NCBI RefSeq assembly: GCF_019904255.1
Contig: NZ_CP063203.1
Location: 2,366,001 to 2,430,000 of the forward strand
Direction: 5' to 3'
DNA from: Marixanthomonas sp. SCSIO 43207
Lineage (GTDB): Bacteria; Bacteroidota; Bacteroidia; Flavobacteriales; Flavobacteriaceae
DNA: 64,000 nt
Below are positions 27,011 to 35,748 of this stretch, in pieces. Within the stretch, counting starts at the first letter, position 1. Each line of letters starts with the position of its first letter. Below the pieces are notes generated by a model. The model worked only from the letters and a program-made list of their open reading frames with translations, was not told the DNA's origin and searched no databases. The translations under genes and the position numbers were made by a program.

Positions 27011-27925
27011 ATGATAGATTACCAAGCCATATTAGATACTATAACCAATAGCTTAAAGCACTCTGCTGTTAAGGGTGAAGTAGCTTCTTACATTCCAGAA
27101 CTATCAACGGTTCACGAAGATAATTTTGGAATGTATTTAAATATGGTTAACGGTGAAAAATATGGTTCTGGAGATTGGGATAAACCCTTTTCAATTCAGA
27201 GTATTTCAAAAGTATTGACACTTTCTAGAGCAGTTCCGCTTGTGGGAAATAAGATTTTTGAGCGCGTTGATGTTGAACCTTCAGGAAATCCTTTTAATCA
27301 TATGTCGCTTTTGGAACTAGAAAAAGGAATCCCTCGAAATCCTTTAATAAATTCCGGAGCTATCGTAATTGCAGATATTTTACTGTCACACTTAGATAAC
27401 CCAAAAGAAGATTTTCTTCAATACGTACGCGATCTTACAAATGACCAAACGATTGATTATAATGAAAAAGTAGCTTCCAGCGAAGCTGAAACCGGTTTTA
27501 ATAATTATGCTGCAGCCAATCTTTTAAAGTCATTTGATAACTTGGAAAATGAAGTTGATGATGTTTTAGATTTTTATTTTCATCAATGCTCAATTGAAAT
27601 GACTTGTGAACAGTTGTCAAATGCTTTTTATCTCTTTGCAAATAGAGGAAAATGTATGAGGAACACTGCACACCTTACGCTTAATCAAGTAAAAAGAATA
27701 AATGCTATAATGCTTACTTGCGGTTTTTATGACGAAGCAGGCGAATTTGCCTTTGAAGTTGGTCTTCCCGGTAAAAGTGGCGTAGGTGGTGGTATTGCTG
27801 CTTTGTTACCAAATGAGTTTACTATTACTTGCTGGGCTCCTGGTTTAAATGAAAAAGGAAATTCTTACCTTGGAATGCAAGCCTTAGAACTTTTTACTAC
27901 ACAAACTAAGCGCTCCATTTTTTAA
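27011..27925 (+). CDS. glsA: Glutaminase
   Basis: The 304-aa protein is a beta-lactamase-fold glutaminase (GlsA/GlsB family) that hydrolyses glutamine to glutamate and ammonia. The catalytic Ser64-Ile-Ser-Lys67 is in FSIQSISKVLTL, the LINSGAIV segment and VGLPGKSGVGGGIAALLP near the C-terminus are family signatures. It lies 1 base after gcvT, so both ammonia-producing reactions are expressed together. No signal peptide. Confidence 0.95.
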   Translation: MIDYQAILDTITNSLKHSAVKGEVASYIPELSTVHEDNFGMYLNMVNGEKYGSGDWDKPFSIQSISKVLTLSRAVPLVGNKIFERVDVEPSGNPFNHMSLLELEKGIPRNPLINSGAIVIADILLSHLDNPKEDFLQYVRDLTNDQTIDYNEKVASSEAETGFNNYAAANLLKSFDNLENEVDDVLDFYFHQCSIEMTCEQLSNAFYLFANRGKCMRNTAHLTLNQVKRINAIMLTCGFYDEAGEFAFEVGLPGKSGVGGGIAALLPNEFTITCWAPGLNEKGNSYLGMQALELFTTQTKRSIF

Positions 27926-27937
27926 TCATCATTTATT

Positions 27938-28798
27938 TTGAGTACCAAAACTATACATAACAGGGTTCTTATTCTGGGGGCAAGTGGCTTTATAGGTAAT
28001 GCAATTTATAAAGACCTTCTCTCCTACTTTGACGTCTTTGGTACCTATTGTAACCAAAAAACTGCATATAAAAACAATCAAGTATTTTATCGATTTTGTG
28101 TAGAAGAAGACTCAATAAAACCAATACTAGAAGCAACTATGCCTCGCTATATAATAGTTGCTATTGCTGGAAATTACATTGATCAATTAAAAATGCTCCG
28201 TGACATTTGTTTGTATGCAGAACAATTTCCAGACAGTACAATTTTATATTTATCATCTGCCGAAGTATTTAGTGGCCAACGCCAGTTTCCTGCATATGAA
28301 TATGATAAGCCTATTCCTGAAAATAGCTTCGGAAGGTTTAAAATTTCAGCAGAAAAAATTTTACAAGAACAAATACCTTCTCAAACAACTATTTTGAGAC
28401 TACCAATTGTTCTCGGTGTTAATTCACCCACTATAGTTCAGCTAAGACAATCTATGAAGCACAACGCTGCTTTTGAAGTGTACCCAAAACATATAGTAAG
28501 TGTAACAACAGAAGATAAAATTGCACAACAAGTACATTATATTATTAATAAAAACCATACAGGAATTTATCATTTAACAAGTAATGATGTGATTCATCAT
28601 GATGACCTTTTTACTGAAATTGCTGCAAAAATTGGGCGCAAAATGCCTATCTTTAAGAAAGTGTATAGTAGTAATAATGACTTATACAGAGCAATTTTAC
28701 CAAGAGACAATACATTACCTGAAACATTACAAATAACAGTTTCTGAAGTAATCAACGCTTGTACACTTAACGAAGAGATTATAACATTTAAAAATTGA
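27938..28798 (+). CDS. NAD-dependent epimerase / RmlD-like short-chain reductase
   Basis: The 286-aa protein starts with a Rossmann nucleotide-binding motif, ILGASGFIGNAIYKD, and continues with the extended-SDR order: LYLSSAEVFSG, then FGRFKISAEKIL, where the YxxxK lysine position is filled by FxxxK (Phe replacing Tyr). Loss of the catalytic tyrosine, if the alignment is right, would argue for an altered or binding role. It best resembles dTDP-4-dehydrorhamnose reductase-like proteins; the substrate is unknown. The start is TTG at 27938, 12 bases after glsA. phhB follows 3 bases later. Confidence 0.75.
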   Translation: MSTKTIHNRVLILGASGFIGNAIYKDLLSYFDVFGTYCNQKTAYKNNQVFYRFCVEEDSIKPILEATMPRYIIVAIAGNYIDQLKMLRDICLYAEQFPDSTILYLSSAEVFSGQRQFPAYEYDKPIPENSFGRFKISAEKILQEQIPSQTTILRLPIVLGVNSPTIVQLRQSMKHNAAFEVYPKHIVSVTTEDKIAQQVHYIINKNHTGIYHLTSNDVIHHDDLFTEIAAKIGRKMPIFKKVYSSNNDLYRAILPRDNTLPETLQITVSEVINACTLNEEIITFKN

Positions 28799-28801
28799 GA
28801 T

Positions 28802-29083
28802 ATGAAACCTTATAATGAAGAAGAAATTCAACAAAAACTAGCCAATTTTGAAGGTTGGGAATATGATGATAATGCCATACACACTGCTTTTGAATTTGAA
28901 GATTTTAAAGAAGCCTTTTCGGCTATGACGCGTATTGCTTTTGAAGCAGAAAAATTACAGCATCATCCAGACTGGCATAATGTATACAATACAGTAAACA
29001 TTTCATTATCGACACACGATGCAGGCGGTGTTACCGATAAAGACTTTGAGCTAGCAAAGGAAATTGATACTATTTTAGGCTAA
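28802..29083 (+). CDS. phhB: 4a-hydroxytetrahydrobiopterin dehydratase (PCD/DCoH)
   Basis: The 93-aa protein is a complete pterin-4a-carbinolamine dehydratase, which regenerates the pterin cofactor of aromatic amino acid hydroxylases. The active-site motif AEKLQHHPDWHNVYNTVNISLSTHDAGGVTDKD (given in parts: HHPDWHNVYN, LSTHDAGGVT) holds the catalytic histidines. The FEGWEYDDN start is typical. It lies 3 bases after the reductase gene and ends the gcvT-glsA-reductase-phhB run. No phenylalanine hydroxylase gene is in this window. Confidence 0.94.
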   Translation: MKPYNEEEIQQKLANFEGWEYDDNAIHTAFEFEDFKEAFSAMTRIAFEAEKLQHHPDWHNVYNTVNISLSTHDAGGVTDKDFELAKEIDTILG

Positions 29084-29136
29084 AAACACAGCTTTTGCCA
29101 ATATGAAAAAAAAGTTTTTCTATTCAGGCAAATTTC

Positions 29137-29144
29137 TATTTTTG
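29137..29144 (+). promoter_or_regulatory. Predicted -7 element of yebC
   Basis: TATTTTTG matches TAnnTTTG and ends 19 bases before the ATG at 29164. The -33 position is T-rich without a clear TTG. Confidence 0.45.
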
Positions 29145-29163
29145 TAGTCCAAATTTTAAAACT

Positions 29164-29889
29164 ATGGGAAGAGCCTTTGAATTTAGAAAAGCACGAAAAA
29201 TGAAACGTTGGGCAGCTATGTCCAAAGCCTTTACACGTATTGGTAAAGATATTGTTATGGCTGTAAAAGAAGGCGGACCCGATCCAGATGCCAATTCAAA
29301 GCTACGTGCAGTTATACAAAACGCAAAGGCAGTTAATATGCCAAAAGACAACATTGAGCGCGCTATTAAACGTGCCAGTGATAAAAGTCAGGGCGATTAC
29401 AAAGAAGTTTTATTTGAAGGGTATGCTCCTCACGGAATCGCAATTTTAATTGAAACAGCAACCGATAATAATACCCGTACTGTAGCAAATATAAGGTCGT
29501 ACTTTAATAAATGTGATGGTAATTTAGGTACATCTGGCTCTGTTGCATTTATGTTTGATCATACTTGTAATTTTCGAATTAATGGAGAAGGAATGGATCT
29601 GGAAGAGCTAGAACTTGAGTTAATAGACCACGGTGTAGAAGAAATATTTGAAGATGAAGACGGTGTTATGATATACGCACCTTTTGAAAGTTTTGGAGCA
29701 ATTCAGTCTTACTTAGAGGCTAACAATATCGAAATATTATCATCAGGTTTTGAGCGTATTCCACAAGTTACAAAATCACTTTCTGAAGAAGAAACAGCAG
29801 ATGTTGAAAAACTATTAGAAAAAATTGAAGAAGATGATGATGTGCAAAATGTATATCATACTATGGAAGAAGTTTCTTCTGAAGATTAA
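29164..29889 (+). CDS. yebC: YebC/PmpR family protein
   Basis: The 241-aa protein is a full-length YebC/PmpR-family member. Conserved blocks: MGRAFEFRKARKMKRWAAMSK with the N-terminal basic face, GGPDPDANSKLRAVIQNAKAVNMPKDNIERAIK, and YEGYAPHGIAI-type YAPHGIAILIETATDN. Family members were described as transcription regulators; more recent work links them to relief of ribosome stalling at proline stretches. The glycine/asparagine-rich core is intact. The ATG directly follows the -7 element, and a strong hairpin lies after the gene. Confidence 0.94.
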   Translation: MGRAFEFRKARKMKRWAAMSKAFTRIGKDIVMAVKEGGPDPDANSKLRAVIQNAKAVNMPKDNIERAIKRASDKSQGDYKEVLFEGYAPHGIAILIETATDNNTRTVANIRSYFNKCDGNLGTSGSVAFMFDHTCNFRINGEGMDLEELELELIDHGVEEIFEDEDGVMIYAPFESFGAIQSYLEANNIEILSSGFERIPQVTKSLSEEETADVEKLLEKIEEDDDVQNVYHTMEEVSSED

Positions 29890-29913
29890 CTTTAAGAAAC
29901 ATTCACTATATAA

Positions 29914-29942
29914 AAAAGCCGCTAATCACTTAGCGGCTTTTT
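29914..29942. terminator. Bidirectional terminator between yebC and the lipoprotein gene
   Basis: AAAAGCCGCTA and TAGCGGCTTTT form a perfect 11-bp stem around ATCACT, with A- and T-runs on either side. It serves both converging genes. Confidence 0.85.
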
Positions 29943-29961
29943 AATTTCAATTAGTAAACTG

Positions 29962-30975
29962 TTAATCGTTATCTACAAAATGTAATGAAGATGCACCTTC
30001 TAGGTTTATTTCAAAAGAAGGAGTTAGGTTTCCACCCGCTTCAATAGTGTCAAAAATTAATATTTTTCCGCCTTCATTTGCTCTTTCAGCAATAAAAATT
30101 GAACGCGTCTCTTTATCATACTCAACTGAAATTGGGTTTCCTAATTTTGTAAAAGAACCAGATACTCTTACTTGATCACCAATTAATCCTAACGTGCCAC
30201 CGTTTTCAACAATGTCAAATTTTGATTGAAAATTGGAAATTACTTGAAAACCACCATCTGAATCATTTTCAGCATCACCAATGTCAGTTAATACTAATGT
30301 ACCGTCATCGTATGCTATACCATGAGTTCTATTAATTCCTTCAATAGTAATTCTTTTGTTAGGTTCTAATGTGTTATCTGAGGTAGCACTTAGAAAGTTA
30401 TTAAAAACAGCTATGTCACTCGATTTATCAACAACTACGTAGAGATCATCACCTATAAACTCAATTCCCCATACAGGAAAATTTACAGTAATGGTATTGC
30501 GTAAAGTAAAAGATGTATCATCTTTAGTAAAAACAAAAAATCTACCATTATCGTTTGCGTTGTCAGATACTACGTAAAATTCATTATTCACGGCCAGATC
30601 TCTTGGGCTTTCTAAAACCGGATTACTTGAAAACTGTAAATTAAGTGTGCTCCCGCCTTCGGTACTTTCTATATTGGAATAAGAATTTAATACCGACTGA
30701 CTTCTTGAGGCTTGAACCAAAAAGTCATTTTCTTTGTCATAAAAAATTCCTTCATTATCATTAGATCCTGTTGTAAAGTTTTTAGGTACAATACCCGTTC
30801 CTGCTACAAAATCTAATTCGGTTATAATATCACTTGTATTGCTTGTTACAAATAATCTAGCTAATACAGTTTGTGGTGTATCATTATCATCATCACTAAT
30901 AACCGGATCATCATCTGAACATGAATAAAGTCCCATTATTAATACTCCTAGAAATAAATATTTTAAATGTTTCAT
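29962..30975 (-). CDS. Lipoprotein with beta-propeller-like repeats
   Basis: I start at ATG 30975, giving MKHLKYLFLGVLIMGLYSCSDDD: a lipoprotein signal with lipobox LYSC and an acidic SDDD stretch after the cysteine, typical of exported Bacteroidota lipoproteins. The rest (337 aa total) has repeated beta-strand units (VLARLFVTSNTSDII, EFYVVSDNANDNGRFFVF, DLYVVVDKSSDIAVFNN), as in NHL/SMP-30-like beta-propellers. Function is unknown. An alternative upstream start at 31011 would prepend an unlikely extension. Confidence 0.75.
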   Translation of the reverse strand: MKHLKYLFLGVLIMGLYSCSDDDPVISDDDNDTPQTVLARLFVTSNTSDIITELDFVAGTGIVPKNFTTGSNDNEGIFYDKENDFLVQASRSQSVLNSYSNIESTEGGSTLNLQFSSNPVLESPRDLAVNNEFYVVSDNANDNGRFFVFTKDDTSFTLRNTITVNFPVWGIEFIGDDLYVVVDKSSDIAVFNNFLSATSDNTLEPNKRITIEGINRTHGIAYDDGTLVLTDIGDAENDSDGGFQVISNFQSKFDIVENGGTLGLIGDQVRVSGSFTKLGNPISVEYDKETRSIFIAERANEGGKILIFDTIEAGGNLTPSFEINLEGASSLHFVDND

Positions 30976-31074
30976 AATTAAATTTTTGACTAATATATAA
31001 CTTAATATCATCAGTATTCAAGCTGTAAAGCCGCAGTTAACCAAACTTTAACAACGAATTATTAATTATAAGTT

Positions 31075-31602
31075 TTATTTAACTCTTCCAGATATATTTG
31101 TGTAATAAAGCTCTAGGTTTTTAATATCTTTTACCACATCATTGGTAAGATAATATGCTTTGTTTATAAAAACAGTTTTAGTTTTATAATCAAAAGCAAC
31201 AGGAATTACGGGTACATTGGCTGTTTTTGCAATGTAGTAGAATCCGGTTTTCCATGTGTCTACTTTTTTTCTTGTTCCTTCGGGGGCTAGTGCTAGTCTA
31301 AATTCATCGTGAGCATCAAACACTTTTGCTATGGAAATTACTTTTTTTTGTCCGGGAGTTCTGTCTAATGGTGCTCCGCCCATCCATCTAAAATACCACC
31401 CAAAAGGTGGTTTGAATAATTCCTTTTTAGCAATAAAATTAATTTGTGTTTTTGATATGCGTCTTGCAAATACGCCTATGTAAAAATCATGCCAACTGGT
31501 ATGAGGTACTACAATGACAACAGATTTTTTTATAGAAGGATCAAATTTGCCTTGAATGCTCCACCCTAATATTTTGAAAAAAATAAATCTGGTTATTCCC
31601 AT
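31075..31602 (-). CDS. 1-acyl-sn-glycerol-3-phosphate acyltransferase (PlsC) family protein
   Basis: The 175-aa protein has the HX4D catalytic motif as HTSWHDF (near residue 34) and the glycerol-phosphate/acceptor motif LALAPEGTRKKVDTWKTGFYYIA. The APEGTR box is the FPEGTR motif of PlsC enzymes. It transfers an acyl chain to a hydroxyl-bearing lipid at the inner membrane; the acceptor (lysophosphatidate or another lipid) is not readable. It lies 26 bases downstream of the kdsB-kdnB fusion on the same strand, so a role in envelope lipid biosynthesis is plausible. Confidence 0.85.
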   Translation of the reverse strand: MGITRFIFFKILGWSIQGKFDPSIKKSVVIVVPHTSWHDFYIGVFARRISKTQINFIAKKELFKPPFGWYFRWMGGAPLDRTPGQKKVISIAKVFDAHDEFRLALAPEGTRKKVDTWKTGFYYIAKTANVPVIPVAFDYKTKTVFINKAYYLTNDVVKDIKNLELYYTNISGRVK

Positions 31603-31628
31603 GCATTAATTATTTTCAAAATTTAATA

Positions 31629-33458
31629 TTACATTTTTAAATACAATGACTGTAATTTTTGGCGTGTCATTATTTCTTTCCAGTCTTTTCCTAAAGCATT
31701 TTCCCAAAGCGGCTCAAGACTTAAAGCTATGTCAATCATTTTGTTAAGTTGGTCTTCAGTAAGATTGCTACACACATTTTGAGGTATTTCAATAGTATGT
31801 TTTGTAACCATTTCTTTAAATAAGGCTACATCAGTAGGGTAATACTCTTCAAGCTGATTAAAAACAATACAATTACCAATGCCATGTTTTGTGCCAAGAA
31901 CGTAAGAAAGTCCATAACTCATAGCATGAGCTACACCTACCTGAGAATAAGCAATACTCATGCCTCCGTGCCAAGATGCCATCATGAGTTTGGCTCTACT
32001 TTCTTCATCTGAAATGGTATTGTCCAAAAATATTTCTTTACACAAATCATAGGCCTTTTCGCCATAACTTTGGCTAAAAGCATTTAAAAACGTTCCATTT
32101 AAAGATTCAACACAATGGATAAAACAATCCATTCCGGTATAAAACCATTGATTTTTTGGAACACCTTTGGTAAGTTCTGGGTCTAATACTACTTGATCAA
32201 AAGGAGTAAAATCACTATTAATCCCTAATTTTCTAACCGGGCCAGATAGAACGGTTGTTCTAGAAACTTCTGCTCCTGTGCCTGATATTGTAGGAATACC
32301 TACGTGATAAATAGCTTTTTTATTTACCAAATCCCACCCTTGATAATCTGCAGCGCTTCCGGGATTGGTAAGCATAATGGAGACAGCTTTTGCAATATCC
32401 ATTGTTGTACCACCACCTATGCCAATTATTCCTGAAGGTTTTTTTGTAAATTCTGAAGTAATTTCTTTTACAAGTTTATCTACTTGAGATGTTTTAGGCT
32501 CCTCCTCTGCCGAAATAAATATGAGCTTGTCATTAAATCGTAATTTAATACGGTCAATCAAAGAAGCATCATTTTTAAAGACATCATCAACTAAAAAGAT
32601 AAAAGGACTGTTTTTTTGACGTTTTGCTGAAAGTATTTCAGATAACTGATTAAAACTTCCCGCACCAAAAACAACTTTGGGAACCATTGGAAAGTTTCTA
32701 AACTTATTATTTATGCTAGTTTTATCTTTTTCTTGTAGCATTTTATTTGCTTCAACTAAATCTTCGGGAGTGTCTATCTCAACACCTTGAGTATTTGATA
32801 CTGCCATTTTTATTTTTTTTCCATATTCTAGATATCGTAAGCACTCTATTTTTTCTACGCTTTCTAAAGGACGCATTGGTAATTTGTAAAAATCCATCAA
32901 CGCCTCTTTTCTGAAAGCATAAATACCTTTGTGTTTGTAATATTGAACATCTGCATTTTTATCTCTTGGATACGGTATTGGCGATCTTGAAAAATAAAGA
33001 GCAAAATTATCTTTATCAACTAATACTTTTACACAATTTGGATCACTTATTTCTTTCCAGTCATCAATTTCAGTCATTAAAGATGCCAAATCAATTACAT
33101 CTGCATCATCGCCATTAAAAACATCTAGTACTTGCTTAAGCCCCTTTTTACTGGTAAAGGGTTCGTCTCCTTGTACATTAACCACAATGTCAACATCCAT
33201 ATTTTCTACTGCCTCGGCTATACGATCACTTCCGCTCTCATGTTTCTTTTTACTCATAATTGCTTTACCGCCATTATTTTCAATTTCAGTAAAAATAATA
33301 TCGCTATCGGTGATTACATATACTTCATCAAAGAGGTTGGTTTGTTTGGCAGCTTCATAGGTGCGAACAATCACCGGTTTTCCTCCCAAATCTTGCATAA
33401 GTTTTCCGGGAAATCGTGATGCGCCATAGCGCGCAGGTATCATTGCTATTACTTTCAA
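31629..33458 (-). CDS. kdsB: Fused CMP-Kdo synthetase (KdsB) and Kdo 8-oxidase (KdnB-like)
   Basis: A 609-aa two-domain enzyme. Residues 1-245 are a cytidylyltransferase: [15 protein letters not shown] is the nucleotide loop, VQGDEP (95-100) the metal site, and [14 protein letters not shown] the sugar loop, matching KdsB. Residues about 253-609 are an iron-dependent alcohol dehydrogenase: GIGGGTTMD (346-354) binds NAD, and Asp444, His448, His511 and His525 are the likely metal ligands. Blocks such as [23 protein letters not shown] and [14 protein letters not shown] closely resemble KdnB of Shewanella, which oxidises Kdo at C8 before transamination to 8-amino-Kdo. The fusion would oxidise and activate the sugar in one protein. 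No KdnA aminotransferase is present in the window. Confidence 0.88.
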   Translation of the reverse strand: MKVIAMIPARYGASRFPGKLMQDLGGKPVIVRTYEAAKQTNLFDEVYVITDSDIIFTEIENNGGKAIMSKKKHESGSDRIAEAVENMDVDIVVNVQGDEPFTSKKGLKQVLDVFNGDDADVIDLASLMTEIDDWKEISDPNCVKVLVDKDNFALYFSRSPIPYPRDKNADVQYYKHKGIYAFRKEALMDFYKLPMRPLESVEKIECLRYLEYGKKIKMAVSNTQGVEIDTPEDLVEANKMLQEKDKTSINNKFRNFPMVPKVVFGAGSFNQLSEILSAKRQKNSPFIFLVDDVFKNDASLIDRIKLRFNDKLIFISAEEEPKTSQVDKLVKEITSEFTKKPSGIIGIGGGTTMDIAKAVSIMLTNPGSAADYQGWDLVNKKAIYHVGIPTISGTGAEVSRTTVLSGPVRKLGINSDFTPFDQVVLDPELTKGVPKNQWFYTGMDCFIHCVESLNGTFLNAFSQSYGEKAYDLCKEIFLDNTISDEESRAKLMMASWHGGMSIAYSQVGVAHAMSYGLSYVLGTKHGIGNCIVFNQLEEYYPTDVALFKEMVTKHTIEIPQNVCSNLTEDQLNKMIDIALSLEPLWENALGKDWKEIMTRQKLQSLYLKM

Positions 33459-33482
33459 GGTATTATTGTTTTATAAGAAGTT

Positions 33483-33490
33483 CAAATGTA
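33483..33490 (-). promoter_or_regulatory. Predicted -7 element of the kdsB-kdnB gene
   Basis: TACATTTG on the minus strand, 24 bases before the ATG at 33458. No clear TTG -33 element. Confidence 0.45.
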
Positions 33491-33519
33491 ATGGAATTAT
33501 ACATTTTTTGCGATATGTT

Positions 33520-34953
33520 TTAGAAATTCTCTTCTTCAAAAAACTCGTTCTTAAACCCTATTAAATACAATTTTTCTGTAGCACGTGTGATGGCTGTATA
33601 AAGCCAACGTAAATATTCTTTATCGATACCGTTGGGTAAATAGGGTTGTTCTACAAAAACTGTATTCCACTGTCCCCCTTGAGATTTATGGCAGGTAATT
33701 GCGTATGAAAACTTAACCTGTAGGGCATTGAAATATTTGTTGTTTTTTACAGCCAAAAACTTTTTATAATTTGATTTTTCTGAAGCATAATCTTTACGTA
33801 CTTCTTGGTATAAGGTATTGGAGTCTTCATAAGATAATGAAGGCGTTTCAGAAGTAAGGGTGTCTAGTAATAAGACAGTTTCTATTGGTTTCATTTTTGG
33901 GTAATCAACCATTTTTATAAGAACTTCAGCAAAACGAAAACCATATAAATCTTTAAAGCTGAAAATTTCTAAAACTTCTATAATGTCACCATTGGCAATA
34001 AATCCAGCTTCACTATTAGGCTTTACCCAATGATAGTTGTTTTTTACAACCATTAGATAATCACCAGCTGCCAATTCAGCATCTTGAAATAAGATACGGT
34101 TTCTAATATTTTGATTATACAAGTTTGCCCGTTTATTAGAACGTACAATTATTACAGTATCTTCATTGCCTAAAGTGCTATAACTATCATTAATGGCATC
34201 CATTAATTCTTGACCATCTTGCGGTCTTATAACTTCTGGGTATGGTGCTTGGGAAAATTTAAAGTCTTCAAAAAAACCATCGTCTAGGCGTTCTCTTAAA
34301 CGAGTGGCATTCATTAATATGCCACTGTCTTTTTGTTGCCTTACTACTTCATCAAGTTCTAGTTCAATTACATCTTTATTATATTGAAGCTCTAGTGTTT
34401 TCTTATCAAGCGCAGGACTTAATGTTAACTTTACGGGTGGTAATTGAGCGGTATCACCAATTAATAAGAGTTTGCAATTATGACCGCTGTACACGTATTG
34501 CATTAAATCATCTAGTAGAGAACCATTTTCAAAGAGTTTTGCATCTTGATTTATATCTGGTATCATAGATGCTTCATCTACAATAAAAATAACATTTCGG
34601 CTTTTATTGGGTTGCAATCTAAAAGATACACCACCTCCTTTTTCAGCTTTAGGATAATAGATTTTTTTATGGATGGTAAATGCTTCTTTTTTTGAATAGT
34701 TACTAATTACCTTTGCAGCACGACCGGTAGGTGCTAACAAGACAGAGGATTTTTTTAATTTCCACAGATTTTTAACCAAAGTACCAACAATAGTAGTTTT
34801 TCCGGTACCTGCGTAACCTTTCAGCAAAAAAAGCTGATCATCATTTTTTTCAACTGCAAAACGAGCCAATAACTGTAAGGCAATGTCTTGTTTTGTAGTT
34901 GTTTGATGTGGAAAATCGTGCTTTAAAAGAGTGTAAAATCTAGATGTATCCAT
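33520..34953 (-). CDS. RecD-like superfamily 1 ATP-dependent DNA helicase
   Basis: The 477-aa protein is an SF1B helicase of the RecD/RecD2/Pif1-related type. Walker A is GYAGTGKTTIV (46-54 region), followed by motif Ia LLAPTGRAAK, DEASMIPD (motif II), GDTAQLPPV (motif III), IVRSNKRANLYNQ (motif IV) and a C-terminal UvrD_C_2 part with YAITCHKSQGGQWNTVFVE and YTAITRATEKLYLIG. It is shorter than RecD2 and has no long N-terminal extension. It unwinds DNA 5' to 3' if it behaves like its relatives. RecBC partners are not adjacent. Confidence 0.9.
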   Translation of the reverse strand: MDTSRFYTLLKHDFPHQTTTKQDIALQLLARFAVEKNDDQLFLLKGYAGTGKTTIVGTLVKNLWKLKKSSVLLAPTGRAAKVISNYSKKEAFTIHKKIYYPKAEKGGGVSFRLQPNKSRNVIFIVDEASMIPDINQDAKLFENGSLLDDLMQYVYSGHNCKLLLIGDTAQLPPVKLTLSPALDKKTLELQYNKDVIELELDEVVRQQKDSGILMNATRLRERLDDGFFEDFKFSQAPYPEVIRPQDGQELMDAINDSYSTLGNEDTVIIVRSNKRANLYNQNIRNRILFQDAELAAGDYLMVVKNNYHWVKPNSEAGFIANGDIIEVLEIFSFKDLYGFRFAEVLIKMVDYPKMKPIETVLLLDTLTSETPSLSYEDSNTLYQEVRKDYASEKSNYKKFLAVKNNKYFNALQVKFSYAITCHKSQGGQWNTVFVEQPYLPNGIDKEYLRWLYTAITRATEKLYLIGFKNEFFEEENF

Positions 34954-34963
34954 AGTCTATTTG

Positions 34964-34971
34964 CAAACATA
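34964..34971 (-). promoter_or_regulatory. Predicted -7 element of the RecD-like helicase gene
   Basis: TATGTTTG on the minus strand matches the consensus and ends 10 bases before the ATG at 34953, predicting a nearly leaderless mRNA. No clear -33. Confidence 0.45.
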
Positions 34972-35031
34972 AGAGTTTTAACAATAGTGATGATTTTTTT
35001 ATATTATAGTTTTACGAACAAAAAAAAATTG

Positions 35032-35039
35032 TAGATTTG
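35032..35039 (+). promoter_or_regulatory. Predicted -7 element upstream of the 35086 gene
   Basis: TAGATTTG matches TAnnTTTG and is 46 bases before the ATG at 35086. It likely drives the 35086-37485 run. Confidence 0.45.
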
Positions 35040-35085
35040 CGAGAGACCTTTACTAAATATTAAACGTTAACAAAACTATCGTACA

Positions 35086-35748
35086 ATGAGACTTGTAATA
35101 CAGATAATTCTTTGGATTGTTATTATCTTTTTAGGATACAAACTTTATTCATCCATAAGTGGACCTTATAACTTTAACAAAGAAAAAGAAGTTCGTTACC
35201 AAAAAGTAATTAATAATTTAAAAGATATTAGAGATGCTGAGCTAGCTTATCAAGAAATTGTAGGTGGTTTTACAGGTAGCTTTGATAGTTTAGTACGTTT
35301 TCTAGATACAGCACAGTTTGCAATTACACAAAGACGCGATTCAGTTTATGCAGATGTTGAAAAAAACAAAGCTTACGGAATTGACGAAGGATACTTTATT
35401 ACTGAAACTTTAATTGATACATTAAGCTTTACACCGGTTAAAGATTCTCTTTACGGATCAACAGATCGCTATAAAGAAATGATGAATGTTCCAATTAAAG
35501 GAGTTGATGCCCAATTTGACTTAGAAGCAGGAACAATCACTAAAAACGGAAGTGTTTACTCGGTTTTCCAAGCAAGTGTGCCAAAAGAAGTTGTTCTTCA
35601 AGGAATGGATGAAGACTTAATTTATCAAGAAAAACAAGCCAATACTGTAGATGGTGTACGTGGTGCAAAAGTACAAGTAGGATCTATGGATGAAATTGAC
35701 ACCAATGGTAATTGGGGAAAATCTTATGACTCTGGCAAAAAGTTATAA
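35086..35748 (+). CDS. Single-pass membrane protein of unknown function
   Basis: The 220-aa protein has one N-terminal membrane segment (residues 4-24, VIQIILWIVIIFLGYKLYSSI) followed directly by a helical stretch (RYQKVINNLKDIRDAELAYQ) and a beta-rich extracytoplasmic domain. The arrangement resembles a pseudopilin-like helix followed by a globular head, but it lacks the prepilin peptidase motif, so that is only a resemblance. It overlaps the start of the DUF3822 gene by 23 bases and heads the cluster that includes rsmD. I do not recognise a named family. Confidence 0.75.
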   Translation: MRLVIQIILWIVIIFLGYKLYSSISGPYNFNKEKEVRYQKVINNLKDIRDAELAYQEIVGGFTGSFDSLVRFLDTAQFAITQRRDSVYADVEKNKAYGIDEGYFITETLIDTLSFTPVKDSLYGSTDRYKEMMNVPIKGVDAQFDLEAGTITKNGSVYSVFQASVPKEVVLQGMDEDLIYQEKQANTVDGVRGAKVQVGSMDEIDTNGNWGKSYDSGKKL

